A DNA stretch of 64,000 nucleotides from Maribacter antarcticus DSM 21422 (GCF_000621125.1 NZ_JHZC01000004.1:248001-312000); one strand, 5' to 3'. Positions 52,331-62,407 are shown, counted from the stretch's first letter. Program-made: numbers and translations. The notes: a model not told the origin generated them from the sequence alone.

Positions 52331-54694
52331 ATGATGTCTAGAAAAATAGCTTTTTTAATTTTACTTTTGCCGCTTTTAGGTGTTTTCGGTCAAACTGAAA
52401 GTGCAACTATTAAAGGTACAATTTTATCAGGAGATGAGACGGTGCCTTTTGCCTCCGTATATGTGAAAAATGGTTCTCAAGGTGCAACATCGGATAAACG
52501 AGGGATCTATACATTGAAAGTACCAGCAGGAACACACAGCATTCAGGTAAGTTCACAAGGTTATAGAAGCATGGTAAAGGAAATTACTGTGACTAACAAT
52601 CAAACCTTGACGCTTGATTTTGAGTTGCTGGAAGATGCATTAGGTTTGGAAGAAGTAGTAGTGAGCGCAACCCGTAATCGAGTCGAACGCAGAAATGCTC
52701 CTGTAGTAGTGTCTACCATACAGCCCAGATTATTAAATGCAACACAGTCTTTGACTTTGGCAGACGGACTTAACTATGCACCGGGAGTACGAGTAGAGAC
52801 CAATTGCCAAAACTGTGGCTTTACGCAGGTGCGCCTGAATGGACTTTCTGGGGGTTACACGCAAGTATTATTAAATAGCAGACCCGTATTTACATCTTTA
52901 TTAGGAGTTTATGGGTTGGAGCAAATACCTACCAATATTATAGAACGTGTGGAGGTGGTGCGCAGCGGTGGATCTGCTTTGTACGGTTCTAATGCAATTG
53001 CTGGTACGGTCAACGTGATTACGAAAGACCCAATTTTAAATACATGGGAGGTAGGAACCAACCTAGCATTGATCAACGGCGAAGCTGCCGACCGGATGTT
53101 AAGTTTCAATACTTCTGTTGTGGCAGACGACCTGAATAGCGGGGCAACCTTTTTTGGCACCTACCGCAATCGCGAAGCTTGGGACGCCAACGATGATGGG
53201 TTTACCGAACTGGTGGAGATAGTTAATAATACCGTTGGTACAAAAGCCTTTGTGCGCCCCAACGACCGCAGTAAAATATCCGTGAACCTTACCGCTATAC
53301 GAGAGTACCGCCGTGGAGGGAATAAGCTTGATTTGGCGCCACAATTTACCGATATTACCGAGGAACTAGATCATGATACCTTTATCGGAGGTGTGGATTA
53401 TGAACTAAATAGTAAGGATAATATGAGTCAGTTTCAGGCATATACTTCGGCATCTTACACTAATAGGGACAGTTATTACGGCGGTCTTGGTGGCGAACGC
53501 ACGCGACAAGACAGTATTTCGGCTAATAATGCATTTGGTACTACCCGAGATTTAGCTTGGGTAAACGGTGTGCAGTTCACTAAAGCGTTTAAGAATACCG
53601 ACGTGCTTACTGTGGGCACAGAATTTAATCATACCGAAACCAAGGATCAGATAGCAGGTTACAACCGCCTTATAGACCAGAGTGTAAATGCCTTAGGAGG
53701 TTATGTGCAGTACGAATGGAAGCCGAGTGAAAGATTTACTGCGCTCGTTGGCACCCGAGTAGATAATGTGAAGGTAGATGGCGATTATTCTATTGGGGGA
53801 ATCAGCCGAGGTGTGGATATTAACCAGACGGCATTTTCCCCTAGGTTTACGGTTCTGTATGAACTTTTGGATGATTTGAAATTCCGTGGTGGTTATGCTA
53901 GAGGTTTTCGAGCGCCACAGGCATTCAACGAAGATTTGCATATTTCTAGCGTGGGTGGAGAACCACAATTTGTTATCCTATCCAACGACTTAAATACCGA
54001 GTATTCCAATGCTTACACGGGCTCGTTTAATTATTCTAAAAATATTGATTTAGTACAATTAGATTTTTTACTAGAAGGATTTTTTACCACTTTGGAAGAT
54101 CCATTTACGCTTGTAAGTACAGGTGCGGTATTGGATAACGGTTCTATCTTGGAGGAAGTCAGAAATGGGGAAGGTGCCCGTGTATATGGAACTAACTTTG
54201 AATTTGGTGTATCGCCAGATCCAGCATGGCGGTTTCAGTTGGGAGGTACTTTGCAAAAGGCAGAATATGACGAACCTCAAATACTGTTCGAGTCCGATGG
54301 TACCCTTGGAGAATCAGATATCGTTATAGATGAATTCGTTAGAAACCCTAACGTTTATGGCTACTTAAATACGTCCTGGATTCCTACGGAACTTTTTAAT
54401 ATAGATATTACTGGAACCTATACTGGCGGCATGACGGTACCACTTGTTATAAGCGATACCGGATTTTTACAATTGAACGAGGTAGATTCTTTCTTTGATT
54501 TGAATATAAAGCTAGAATCACATGTAGATTTTAACGATGATTTTATGGTCACGTTCTCCGCGGGAGTAAAAAATATATTCAATAGCTATCAGGATGATTT
54601 TGATAGTGGCCCAACAAGGGATTCGGATTATGTGTATGGCCCTATTGCTCCAAGGACTTTTTTCTTTGGCGTCAAATTCGGGAAATTGCATTAA
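52331..54694 (+). CDS. TonB-dependent outer-membrane receptor, probably metal-related
   Basis: 787 residues. Signal peptide to about residue 20 (LLPLLGVFGQ), a carboxypeptidase-regulatory-like domain (ATIKGTILSGDETVPFASVY, GATSDKRGIYTLKVPAG), a TonB box region (LEEVVVSATRNRVERRNAPV), the plug (LADGLNYAPGVRVETNCQNC, then GFTQVRLNGLSGGYTQVLLN, and EVVRSGGSALYGSNAIAGTV) and a 22-strand barrel ending TFFFGVKFGKLH. It is the CirA/FepA/BtuB type, not SusC. The plug has an unusual CxxC pair. Divergent from mntR with a shared operator candidate, it likely imports a metal chelate or free metal for the adjacent ABC system. Confidence 0.93.
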   Translation: MMSRKIAFLILLLPLLGVFGQTESATIKGTILSGDETVPFASVYVKNGSQGATSDKRGIYTLKVPAGTHSIQVSSQGYRSMVKEITVTNNQTLTLDFELLEDALGLEEVVVSATRNRVERRNAPVVVSTIQPRLLNATQSLTLADGLNYAPGVRVETNCQNCGFTQVRLNGLSGGYTQVLLNSRPVFTSLLGVYGLEQIPTNIIERVEVVRSGGSALYGSNAIAGTVNVITKDPILNTWEVGTNLALINGEAADRMLSFNTSVVADDLNSGATFFGTYRNREAWDANDDGFTELVEIVNNTVGTKAFVRPNDRSKISVNLTAIREYRRGGNKLDLAPQFTDITEELDHDTFIGGVDYELNSKDNMSQFQAYTSASYTNRDSYYGGLGGERTRQDSISANNAFGTTRDLAWVNGVQFTKAFKNTDVLTVGTEFNHTETKDQIAGYNRLIDQSVNALGGYVQYEWKPSERFTALVGTRVDNVKVDGDYSIGGISRGVDINQTAFSPRFTVLYELLDDLKFRGGYARGFRAPQAFNEDLHISSVGGEPQFVILSNDLNTEYSNAYTGSFNYSKNIDLVQLDFLLEGFFTTLEDPFTLVSTGAVLDNGSILEEVRNGEGARVYGTNFEFGVSPDPAWRFQLGGTLQKAEYDEPQILFESDGTLGESDIVIDEFVRNPNVYGYLNTSWIPTELFNIDITGTYTGGMTVPLVISDTGFLQLNEVDSFFDLNIKLESHVDFNDDFMVTFSAGVKNIFNSYQDDFDSGPTRDSDYVYGPIAPRTFFFGVKFGKLH

Positions 54695-54835
54695 AAAAAA
54701 TAAGTTTGAGTTTAGTTAAAAAGAACCGTCGATGGTCAAGTGATAGGACTGGTAATTCAAAAGCGATGATTAGTGGCGGTTCTTTTAAAAAAAAGTATAA
54801 TTTTGACTTTTTTACGTAATTAGCACAGTAAATTG

Positions 54836-55321
54836 ATGAATATGTCAAAATATATGGTCTTAGTACTTGCGCAGCTTATGGTGTTTACAAAGCTATGCGC
54901 GCAAGATAGGTCCATCAATTGGTTAAGCTTTGAGCAATTGGAAGATTCCTTAGTGGTAAAGCCCAAAAAGGTGTATATCGATTTTTATGCCAAATGGTGC
55001 GCTTACTGTAAAAAAATGGATGAAACGGCCTATAAAGACCCTCAAATTATCAAAACTTTGAATACCGAATACTATGCCGTAAAAATGGATGCAGAAACTA
55101 CTGATGCTATTACTTTTGATGGTCAAATTTTTGTAAACAAACAGGTTCATAAAAAGCGTAATCCTGTACATGAAATTCCATTGCTACTGGCCTCAAGGGA
55201 TAAATTTCCCTTTTCGCTACCGGCTATAGTGGTGTTGGATGAGTCGTTTCAAATTACAGGTCGCTATTTTGAATATCTCTCGCCTAAGCGAATGATTTCT
55301 GTTTTGAAGACACCCTTATAA
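54836..55321 (+). CDS. Thioredoxin-fold periplasmic protein
   Basis: 161 residues from the ATG at 54836 (an upstream TTG adds one residue; ATG 54842 is also possible). A signal peptide (VLVLAQLMVFTKLCAQ) is followed by a thioredoxin domain with the redox motif WCAYCKKMDET and the cis-proline strand FSLPAIVVLDES. The CAYC sequence and insertion between strands (IFVNKQVHKKRNPVHEIPLL) resemble DUF255/thioredoxin_7 proteins. Probably reduces disulfides in periplasmic proteins. It is 141 bp after the receptor gene on the same strand; linkage to the receptor, which carries a CxxC pair in its plug, is possible but not shown. Confidence 0.85.
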   Translation: MNMSKYMVLVLAQLMVFTKLCAQDRSINWLSFEQLEDSLVVKPKKVYIDFYAKWCAYCKKMDETAYKDPQIIKTLNTEYYAVKMDAETTDAITFDGQIFVNKQVHKKRNPVHEIPLLLASRDKFPFSLPAIVVLDESFQITGRYFEYLSPKRMISVLKTPL

Positions 55322-55435
55322 ATTGACTAATCCTTACTGAGTAAATACAGGGTAATCGCTTCATATGTTTTTTGGATTCTTGAGCAAGTGCATTTTTGAC
55401 CGATTGGATACCAGTAACTTTTGGCTTTTTAGGTA

Positions 55436-55963
55436 TCATTTTATTTAAAGAAGCTATTATATGCGTATTTGGAAACTATATCCATAGGTAAATCTTTAAG
55501 AGTATATGATGATGATTTAGTAACGACTACAAAAGGGAGTCTCCTTAGCTTTTTAAGTGAGTTGAGTATTAAAATTCATCAAGATTTTAGTTTAGAAATA
55601 CGTGAGGTAGGTGAACCTTACCTAGCTGATTAAACCTTCGATTTAAAAAAATCTTTTTGTAGAGATTTGGCTTTGATGCAGATTCAATTGTTACGGCACT
55701 CTGGTATGGTAGCTCGTTTTGTGAACGGCTATTTTTATGTAGATGTGGAGATGCCTACGTATGAACTTCACGCCTGGACTGAAGTGTTTCTTTCTGGTGC
55801 TGGTTGGATAGGGAATGACCTTAGTAACGGGATACGAACCTCACATATGGACTTCCCCATATGCACAAGTGTCAGTTACCAAAATACCATGCCCGTTTCA
55901 GGGTCTGTGCGAGAAGATGCGTCTTCTGTTCTTAGTACTAAATTAGAAATTAAGCAAGTTTAA
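55436..55963 (+). pseudogene. 5'-truncated transglutaminase-like gene with in-frame stop
   Basis: One reading frame gives a transglutaminase-like sequence interrupted by TAA at 55631-55633: LETISIGKSLRVYDDDLV, IHQDFSLEIREVGEPYLAD, stop, TFDLKKSFCRDLALMQIQLL, ELHAWTEVFLSGAGWIGNDL, ending MPVSGSVREDASSVLSTKLE. The catalytic Cys (SFCRD), His (ELHAW) and Asp (NDLSNG) are still present, but the N-terminal beta domain is missing and no start is visible. This fits a recently inactivated copy of the cytoplasmic transglutaminase-like family with a Transglut_N domain. Confidence 0.8.
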
Positions 55964-56070
55964 TGTAGGTTTCAATTTTTAACAGTGTCCCCATTACCTT
56001 AAACTGCTTCAGCAGTTGGTATAACCTAGGAATTATCGTAAATTGAAATTTCATTTAAGGAGCAAAATAC

Positions 56071-57453
56071 ATGAAATATTCTAGGTTCATTTTTGGGTTG
56101 ATGGTGGTGGTTTTAATGGCCTGTAATTCTAACGAAAAGAAAAAAGATACACCAGAAAGCTTAGCAAGCAGTCAAAGTCCAAAAGTAGTAACTGCCGATA
56201 TAGAGGAAGGTATAAAAGCGAACATTGCCAAAAAAGTAAAGGAAGATGGTGGCTATTTTAATATGAATGCCGACGGAAAGGAACTCCGCCTTCAATTGGT
56301 TCGTGTGCATACTGAGTACCTTTCCAACTTGGGTCCAGGGCGCCATTTCGCATGTGTAGATCTTGCCGATGTAAGTGGTGATGTTTATGATGTTGATTTT
56401 TTCTTGGAAGGAGACCCGGGCAATATGAACGTTACCGAGACCACGCTTCATAAACTTAACGGAAAGCCGTTTTATACTTGGAAACAGCGCGATAATAAAA
56501 CATGGTACAAGTTGCCCGTGCAAGATGCATCTAAAGATTTGTTAGGTGTAGTGGAAGGACAAGACCGTTTTGAATTCAGCTATGAAGTTACCTTGCCAGA
56601 AATGAGCGATTCCACAAAAATGTGGATTCCGGTTCCCCAGTCCGACCGTTTTCAAACCATAGAACTAGTTTCCATGGAAGCTCCTGTCGCCCATGAGACC
56701 TTAGAGGATAAACACAATAAAAATAAGGTGTTACACATGCGTTTTTCTCCAGAACATAGCGGAAAAATTGTAAAACTTGTTTACGATGTGCAGCGACAAG
56801 AGAAACAGGCTTATGAAGACGAAACCTCGCCCAATGATTATCTAGGCGCCAGTTTATTGATGCCCATTGGCGATAGGTTCCGGATACTTTCAGATTCTAT
56901 TATCGGGAGCAAGCGTAAAGAAGGAACCATAATGCAGACCAGGGCCTTATACGATTATATTATAGATAATATGCGTTATATGAAATCCGGCACCTACGGC
57001 ACAGGAGACGCGGTTTATGCTTGTGATGCGCTTACAGGCAATTGTACGGAGTTCCATTCCTTGTTCATTTCCTTGGCGCGATCTGCTGGAATCCCATCGC
57101 GATTCGCTGTTGGGGCATCTATACCTTCCGATCGTGATGAAGGCGGAATTTCTGGCTATCATTGCTGGGCAGAGTTTTATGCTGAAGGAAAGTGGTGGCC
57201 TGTAGATATTAGTGAGGCAAATAAATACTCGGCCTTGGCTACCTATTATTTTGGCAGGCATCCGGCAAATAGAATCGAGTTTACTAAGGGAAGGGATTTG
57301 GTACTCGAACCTGGTCCAAGTTCGGGACCTATTAACTTTTTGGCCTATCCGGTCATGGAGCAGGGAAACAAAGCTCTTTATCCAGAAACGATTTTTACAT
57401 TTCAAAGGAAAAAAGAAAACGAAGATTTAAAAAATAAAGTCAGTTTGCGCTAA
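56071..57453 (+). CDS. Transglutaminase-like lipoprotein
   Basis: 460 residues with a lipoprotein signal (FIFGLMVVVLMAC, cysteine ~residue 16). Residues ~25-160 form an unassigned domain with a DUF-like pattern (QLVRVHTEYLSNLGPGRHFA, VDLADVSGDVYDVDFFLEG). The C-terminal half is a transglutaminase core: FEFSYEVTLPEMSDSTKMWI, the catalytic Cys in ALTGNCTEFHSLFISLARS, the His in SGYHCWAEFYAEGKWW and the Asp in PVDISEANKY. Such exported proteins act as peptidases or amide-bond enzymes rather than true cross-linkers; the substrate is unknown. It stands alone, 107 bp after the broken cytoplasmic-type transglutaminase. Confidence 0.88.
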   Translation: MKYSRFIFGLMVVVLMACNSNEKKKDTPESLASSQSPKVVTADIEEGIKANIAKKVKEDGGYFNMNADGKELRLQLVRVHTEYLSNLGPGRHFACVDLADVSGDVYDVDFFLEGDPGNMNVTETTLHKLNGKPFYTWKQRDNKTWYKLPVQDASKDLLGVVEGQDRFEFSYEVTLPEMSDSTKMWIPVPQSDRFQTIELVSMEAPVAHETLEDKHNKNKVLHMRFSPEHSGKIVKLVYDVQRQEKQAYEDETSPNDYLGASLLMPIGDRFRILSDSIIGSKRKEGTIMQTRALYDYIIDNMRYMKSGTYGTGDAVYACDALTGNCTEFHSLFISLARSAGIPSRFAVGASIPSDRDEGGISGYHCWAEFYAEGKWWPVDISEANKYSALATYYFGRHPANRIEFTKGRDLVLEPGPSSGPINFLAYPVMEQGNKALYPETIFTFQRKKENEDLKNKVSLR

Positions 57454-57623
57454 CCATATTTGTTTGAATCTTCGTTTCTTTAATTTGAATTTTTCCAATC
57501 TAGGAAAAAATATTAGCCATAAGACCCACCCGAGTCATGGCATTATGATTTATTTTATTCCTGCGCTAGCTCTATAAACTAAATTAGAGACTTACGTATT
57601 ATACAGGGCTTAAAGCAAATCAA

Positions 57624-57866
57624 TTATTGTGGATGTTCATTACCACCAACAGAATCTTTTTCTTCACTTTGTGGATGCTCATCTCCATCAGCAGGATGCT
57701 CTTCTTTCGCGGCAGCATCTTCCGTTGGGTGTTCCTCACTTTTTGGATGCTCTTCTTGTTGTTCCGTAGTTTCGGCTTTTTTCTGCTCTCTACATGAGGT
57801 CAATGATGTTGCAGCAATAAAGCTGAATACCATCATAAACAAAAATACACGCTTCAATTCTTTCAT
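57624..57866 (-). CDS. Small Glu/His-rich EHP-repeat lipoprotein
   Basis: 80 residues if started at the ATG at 57866 (MKELKRVFLFMMVFSF); the in-frame ATGs at 57875 and 57917 are less likely. A lipoprotein signal ends TSLTSC. The mature part is low complexity, with five EHP units: EEHPKSEEHP, EEHPADGDEHP and NEHPQ. Acidic residues next to histidines suggest weak binding of divalent metals such as Zn2+, Cu2+ or Ni2+. No domain is recognised. It is a single minus-strand gene, close to the metal import region but not joined to it. Confidence 0.7.
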   Translation of the reverse strand: MKELKRVFLFMMVFSFIAATSLTSCREQKKAETTEQQEEHPKSEEHPTEDAAAKEEHPADGDEHPQSEEKDSVGGNEHPQ

Positions 57867-58165
57867 TTGGTTCATTTTATTTAAATTTATTAGTTGATGT
57901 TTTTGGAACGATTCCATTCCAATGGGGTCTGTTTTGAAATAAATCAGTCAAGTTATTACATCACAGACTCTTAATAAGTAAATATAAGAAAATTTATGGC
58001 AAACCTGGCGTTAAAACACCTATGGATTTGGGATTCATTTTTATTGATGATTCCCTTAAATTTAGTTTTGCTTTAGCACGAACACTCTTTTTTAAAGCAG
58101 GAACTCAATCTATTTCTCTAAAAATCCATAATATTATAGCTTGATATAAAAATGGACTGCGATAC

Positions 58166-59368
58166 ATGAAAATTCTACATACCTCGGACTGGCATATAGG
58201 CAAGCAATTACATAAATATGATTTGGCTGATGACCTAAATCTATTTTTTGATTGGTTGATACCTTATATAAAGACCGAAGTGATAGATGTGCTCTTGGTC
58301 TCGGGCGATATTTTTGATCAGGCTAACCCATCACAATCAGCCTTTAAGCAGTATTACGATGTCTTGCGGCAATTGGTGCAACTGGATTGTAAGCTCATCA
58401 TCACGGGAGGTAATCACGACTCCGCAGCAGTACTGAACGCACCAAAGGAGTTATTGAATGCGTTTGATATTACGGTAATCGGTGGTGCCACAGAAACACT
58501 ATCAGAACTGTTTGTTGACGTAGAAAAAAATGGAGAACGATTGGTAGTGGCCGCTGTTCCTTTTTTGAAAGATCGTGACATCCGAAAATCGGTTGCTGGG
58601 GAAACCTACGCAACAAAAATCGAACAGATAAAAGCTGGCCTTCAAATCTATTTCTCCACTATTAATACCCATTATCAAAATCATTACTCTGATGGTTTTT
58701 TTGTGGTGATGGGGCATTTGTTTGTGCAGGGTAGCTCCGTTTCCGAAAGCGAACGTGATATTCAAATCGGGAATCAAGCTGGGGTAGAGGCGTCTATGTT
58801 TCAAGGCATACCAGACTATGTGGCATTAGGTCATATTCATAAACCACAAGCCATATCGGAAGAGGAACACATCCATTATTGCGGTTCGCCAATTTCGCTT
58901 AGTTTTTCTGAAAAAGAAGACGAGAAGCAGGTAAATGTGATAACGTTAAAAGATAATCAATTGCAGCGCTTAGAAATTGTACCGATTCCAAAACCAAGGA
59001 ACTTAGTGGCCTTTGAAGGCAGTTTAGAGGAGGTACAGCAACAAATGATAAGGTATGATCAGGAAACGCCCCTGTTGTCGCTTGCTGAAATTATCGTAAA
59101 CGAGGAAACCGAAAGTCTGGAAAGGCGACAAGCATTCGAAGCTTTTGTTAGCGAACAGCCTAATGCGCGTTTACAGATTGTAAAGTCCCGACTTAGTTTT
59201 AGCACTAAAATACGTGGCGCAAGCGATGCCTTTGCTGTGGGTACGGATGTGGCCGATGTAACGCCTATGCAAATGTTCGAAAAAAAATTGGAGTTGCAGG
59301 TAGAATTAGAAAATACAGAGGAACTTAAAGCGGCATTTAGAGATATTTTACAAGAATTGAATTTGTAG
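58166..59368 (+). CDS. sbcD: Exonuclease SbcD, nuclease subunit
   Basis: 400 residues, equal to the E. coli protein. The Mre11-type phosphoesterase motifs are HTSDWHIGKQLHKY (N-terminus), LLVSGDIFDQANPSQSA, IITGGNHDSAAVL, VMGHLFVQG and VALGHIHKPQ. These bind two Mn2+ ions used to cut DNA ends and hairpins. With SbcC it forms the SbcCD/Mre11-Rad50 complex in the cytoplasm, which removes palindromic cruciforms and protein-blocked ends. The sbcC start lies 3 bp after this stop, so they are co-translated. Confidence 0.97.
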   Translation: MKILHTSDWHIGKQLHKYDLADDLNLFFDWLIPYIKTEVIDVLLVSGDIFDQANPSQSAFKQYYDVLRQLVQLDCKLIITGGNHDSAAVLNAPKELLNAFDITVIGGATETLSELFVDVEKNGERLVVAAVPFLKDRDIRKSVAGETYATKIEQIKAGLQIYFSTINTHYQNHYSDGFFVVMGHLFVQGSSVSESERDIQIGNQAGVEASMFQGIPDYVALGHIHKPQAISEEEHIHYCGSPISLSFSEKEDEKQVNVITLKDNQLQRLEIVPIPKPRNLVAFEGSLEEVQQQMIRYDQETPLLSLAEIIVNEETESLERRQAFEAFVSEQPNARLQIVKSRLSFSTKIRGASDAFAVGTDVADVTPMQMFEKKLELQVELENTEELKAAFRDILQELNL

Positions 59369-59371
59369 GAA

Positions 59372-62300
59372 ATGAAGATTTTAAAAATACGATTTCAAAA
59401 TATCCATTCGTTAAAAGGGGAACACGAAATTGATTTTGCATCCGGCATCTTGGCCGAAGCAGGACTCTTTGCCATAACTGGCCCTACAGGTTCTGGAAAA
59501 TCCACTTTGTTGGATGTTATTACTTTGGCGCTTTACAATCGTATTGCCCGTGTAGATCGCCCTGTTACCAATACCGTTTTGGAAGATGATGGTGGTATTA
59601 TGACGCGTAACATGTCTAGCTGTTATGCTGAGGTAGACTATGCCGTAAACGGAAAAGCCTATCGCAGCCATTGGTCCATTGAACGGAACCGAAATAATAA
59701 TCTGAACAATAGAAAACAGGAATTGGTAGACGTAGCTACTGGAACTATTTTGGAAACGGGTACTAAAACACCCGATAAAAATCAGGAGATTATCCGGTTG
59801 AGCTATGAGCAATTTGTAAAGGCCATGGTGCTTTCGCAGGGTGAGTTTAGTAAATTATTGCAGGCACCACGTAACGAACGTAATAAATTACTGGAAGATA
59901 TAACAGGTGCAAAATCGTACCGAAATATTGGGATGGCGGTTTTTCAACGTTTCGCTGCCATTAGGGAGAAAGTAAAAATGAAGAATGCCACATTGGAGGG
60001 TATTTCTTTTTTATCTAAAGAGGAAATTACACAAAAATCTTCCGAATTAAAAGATTTGGAAATTTCCAAACCTTTGGTGCTTAAGAGATATGAAGCACAT
60101 CGAGAAAAAATTCACAAACGAAAACAACTAAATGCTGCCCTAACAGACAAAGAAAAGATAGAAAAAAATATAAATGAGCTTAGGGGGTCTTTTACCGCTT
60201 TTGAAGCTGATAATTTAAGCTTGGCAAAGCACACTCAATTAGTCAAGTATGCCCCATACCTTGCCAGTCTTGACCTTGCGAAAAAGGAAGTAGAAAAATC
60301 AGAAGTACTTCTGGGTAAAAAGGAAGAATCTAAAATACTATGGAACCAAAAGTTAAAAGTAGCAATTGAAACTACAACCAAACTGGTAAATAGTACAGTA
60401 AAACAGGAGGATATCATAGATAAACTAGAATGGTTTAGGCGAAATATCACCCAATTACAAGCCGTTGAATCTTCTTCACTTGAAGTCTCTAAGCTGCACC
60501 AAAATCAGGTGTTAGTAGATTTTAAAAAGCTAGAAGACCTAGGGTTTTCTATAGCGGATGCTATAACGGTTGAAGACCATATAACCCTAGTAGTTGAGGT
60601 GCACGGTGTAATTCAAAAAATTATTGACGCCGCGGGAGTTGTTTCGGTACAAGAATTGGATGACACCTTAGTTATAGAACGCAAACGCCTAGAAAGAGCA
60701 CTAGAACTGGTGAATCTAAAAAAGGATTGGCATCAACACGAGGTATTTATTGTTTTGGAAAAAGAAACTTTAGTAACCAATCAAAATAAATTAAAAAAAA
60801 ATAAAGAAACACTTCGTAAAATAGTTTCTGATATTATTGTTTTAGAGCAAGAAGTAGGCGCGCTCAAAACTACCCTAGAACACCAACAAAAACATCTAAG
60901 TTTAGCGGAGCATAGGACGCAATTGGTGACAGATAAACCCTGTCCATTGTGTGGAGCTATAGATCACCCTTATGCTACTACTGCGCCATATTTTGATATG
61001 AATAAGGAACTGCTTCGAACCAAAGAAGCGCTGCTAAAAGAAAAGTCTAATAGTAAAGTTACTTTAGAATCGAACACTAAATTTATAGTGAAGGATTGTG
61101 AGCGTATCTTGAAAGTGATAGCGGTAAAAACAACAGCAACAGATACCTTAGAAGGCGCTTTAAAAATCCTAGCAAATAAAATACAATGGAACTATAAGGA
61201 TTCGGAAATTGCTCTAATTGAAAAAGGGAAGAGCTTACGGCATAAAATCAGTAACCTAGAAAGCGCTAAACGAGCGTTTTTAGGAGATGAGGTTTTAAAA
61301 AGTATACGGCAAGCATCACTAGATTGGCAAAAAAATAGCAAGGTATATGAGGAGGCTAAAGCGGCGCGTAAAAAGCAATATACTGGTTCTAACATTGATA
61401 CGGAAACCAGTAAATTAAGTAATCTGATTTCAGATGCTTTTGCGAATCTAAAAGCCGTACATAAGCAATTAGCAGAAGTTGTGACAGATTTAAAAACTGG
61501 TAATGAGCAACTTAAGCTGCAAAACTTAGAATTAATGGCTGTATTGAAAAAAGAAGGTTTACAACATATTACGGAGTTAAGAACGGCATTGCTTGCCGAA
61601 GAAACGGCCGCCGCGTACCGTGCAAAGAAAAGTGAACTAGACCTTGCTAACCTTATCTTGATGGAAAAAAAACAGCTAAGCACAGTGCAATTGGAAGCAC
61701 TCTTGGCAAATGATAATTTGGAGATTGACTTAGTAACTTTGGAGGCACAGTTTGTTTTGGAAGAAGAACAATGGTCGATTTTAGGGGAGAATATAGGGAA
61801 GATTTCACAGCTTTTGGAGAATGATACTATTACCAGAGAGCGGTACACCAAGGAGCAAACGGTATTGGAAAATCTAAAGAAAGACCAGCTACTTTGGAAG
61901 ACCATGAACGATTTAATTGGGGATTCCTATGGGAATAAATTCTCTAATTTTGTACAGGATTTAACTTTGGAACAACTTATCGGTTATGCCAATAAACGCC
62001 TATCTGAATTTACGGATCGCTACGTGCTGGACATTCCTACCGCAGCTGAGGCAGAGAAGAGCGATACGCTTAAGATATTTGACACCTATATGGGCAACGC
62101 CCGTAGGTCGGTCAAAACCCTTTCTGGGGGAGAGACCTTTTTGGTCAGTTTGGCAATGGCGTTTGCTTTGTCGGATATCGCATCTAGAAACGTAAAAATA
62201 GAATCCCTCTTTATAGACGAAGGTTTTGGAACACTAGATCCTGAAACACTAGATCAAGCCATAACTATTTTGGAAAAAATGCAGAATGAAGGCGACCGCT

Positions 62301-62407
62301 CCGTTGGCGTTATTTCCCATGTAGGCGCACTGAAAGAACGCATTACCACACAGGTACAGTTGGAAAAAAGTAGTTTGGGACATTCGCAGATTCGTGTGGT
62401 GCAGTAG
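59372..62407 (+). CDS. sbcC: Exonuclease SbcC, Rad50-like ATPase
   Basis: 1011 residues. N-terminal ATPase half: Walker A GPTGSGKST (residues ~37-45) and Q-loop VLSQGEFSKLLQAP. Long coiled coils flank the zinc hook CPLCG (C524 and C527). The C-terminal half has the signature LSGGETFLVSLAMAF (~917), Walker B SLFIDEGFGTLDPETL and the H-loop VISHVGALKERI. Length and order agree with SbcC. Works with SbcD at DNA ends and palindromes. Confidence 0.97.
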   Translation: MKILKIRFQNIHSLKGEHEIDFASGILAEAGLFAITGPTGSGKSTLLDVITLALYNRIARVDRPVTNTVLEDDGGIMTRNMSSCYAEVDYAVNGKAYRSHWSIERNRNNNLNNRKQELVDVATGTILETGTKTPDKNQEIIRLSYEQFVKAMVLSQGEFSKLLQAPRNERNKLLEDITGAKSYRNIGMAVFQRFAAIREKVKMKNATLEGISFLSKEEITQKSSELKDLEISKPLVLKRYEAHREKIHKRKQLNAALTDKEKIEKNINELRGSFTAFEADNLSLAKHTQLVKYAPYLASLDLAKKEVEKSEVLLGKKEESKILWNQKLKVAIETTTKLVNSTVKQEDIIDKLEWFRRNITQLQAVESSSLEVSKLHQNQVLVDFKKLEDLGFSIADAITVEDHITLVVEVHGVIQKIIDAAGVVSVQELDDTLVIERKRLERALELVNLKKDWHQHEVFIVLEKETLVTNQNKLKKNKETLRKIVSDIIVLEQEVGALKTTLEHQQKHLSLAEHRTQLVTDKPCPLCGAIDHPYATTAPYFDMNKELLRTKEALLKEKSNSKVTLESNTKFIVKDCERILKVIAVKTTATDTLEGALKILANKIQWNYKDSEIALIEKGKSLRHKISNLESAKRAFLGDEVLKSIRQASLDWQKNSKVYEEAKAARKKQYTGSNIDTETSKLSNLISDAFANLKAVHKQLAEVVTDLKTGNEQLKLQNLELMAVLKKEGLQHITELRTALLAEETAAAYRAKKSELDLANLILMEKKQLSTVQLEALLANDNLEIDLVTLEAQFVLEEEQWSILGENIGKISQLLENDTITRERYTKEQTVLENLKKDQLLWKTMNDLIGDSYGNKFSNFVQDLTLEQLIGYANKRLSEFTDRYVLDIPTAAEAEKSDTLKIFDTYMGNARRSVKTLSGGETFLVSLAMAFALSDIASRNVKIESLFIDEGFGTLDPETLDQAITILEKMQNEGDRSVGVISHVGALKERITTQVQLEKSSLGHSQIRVVQ

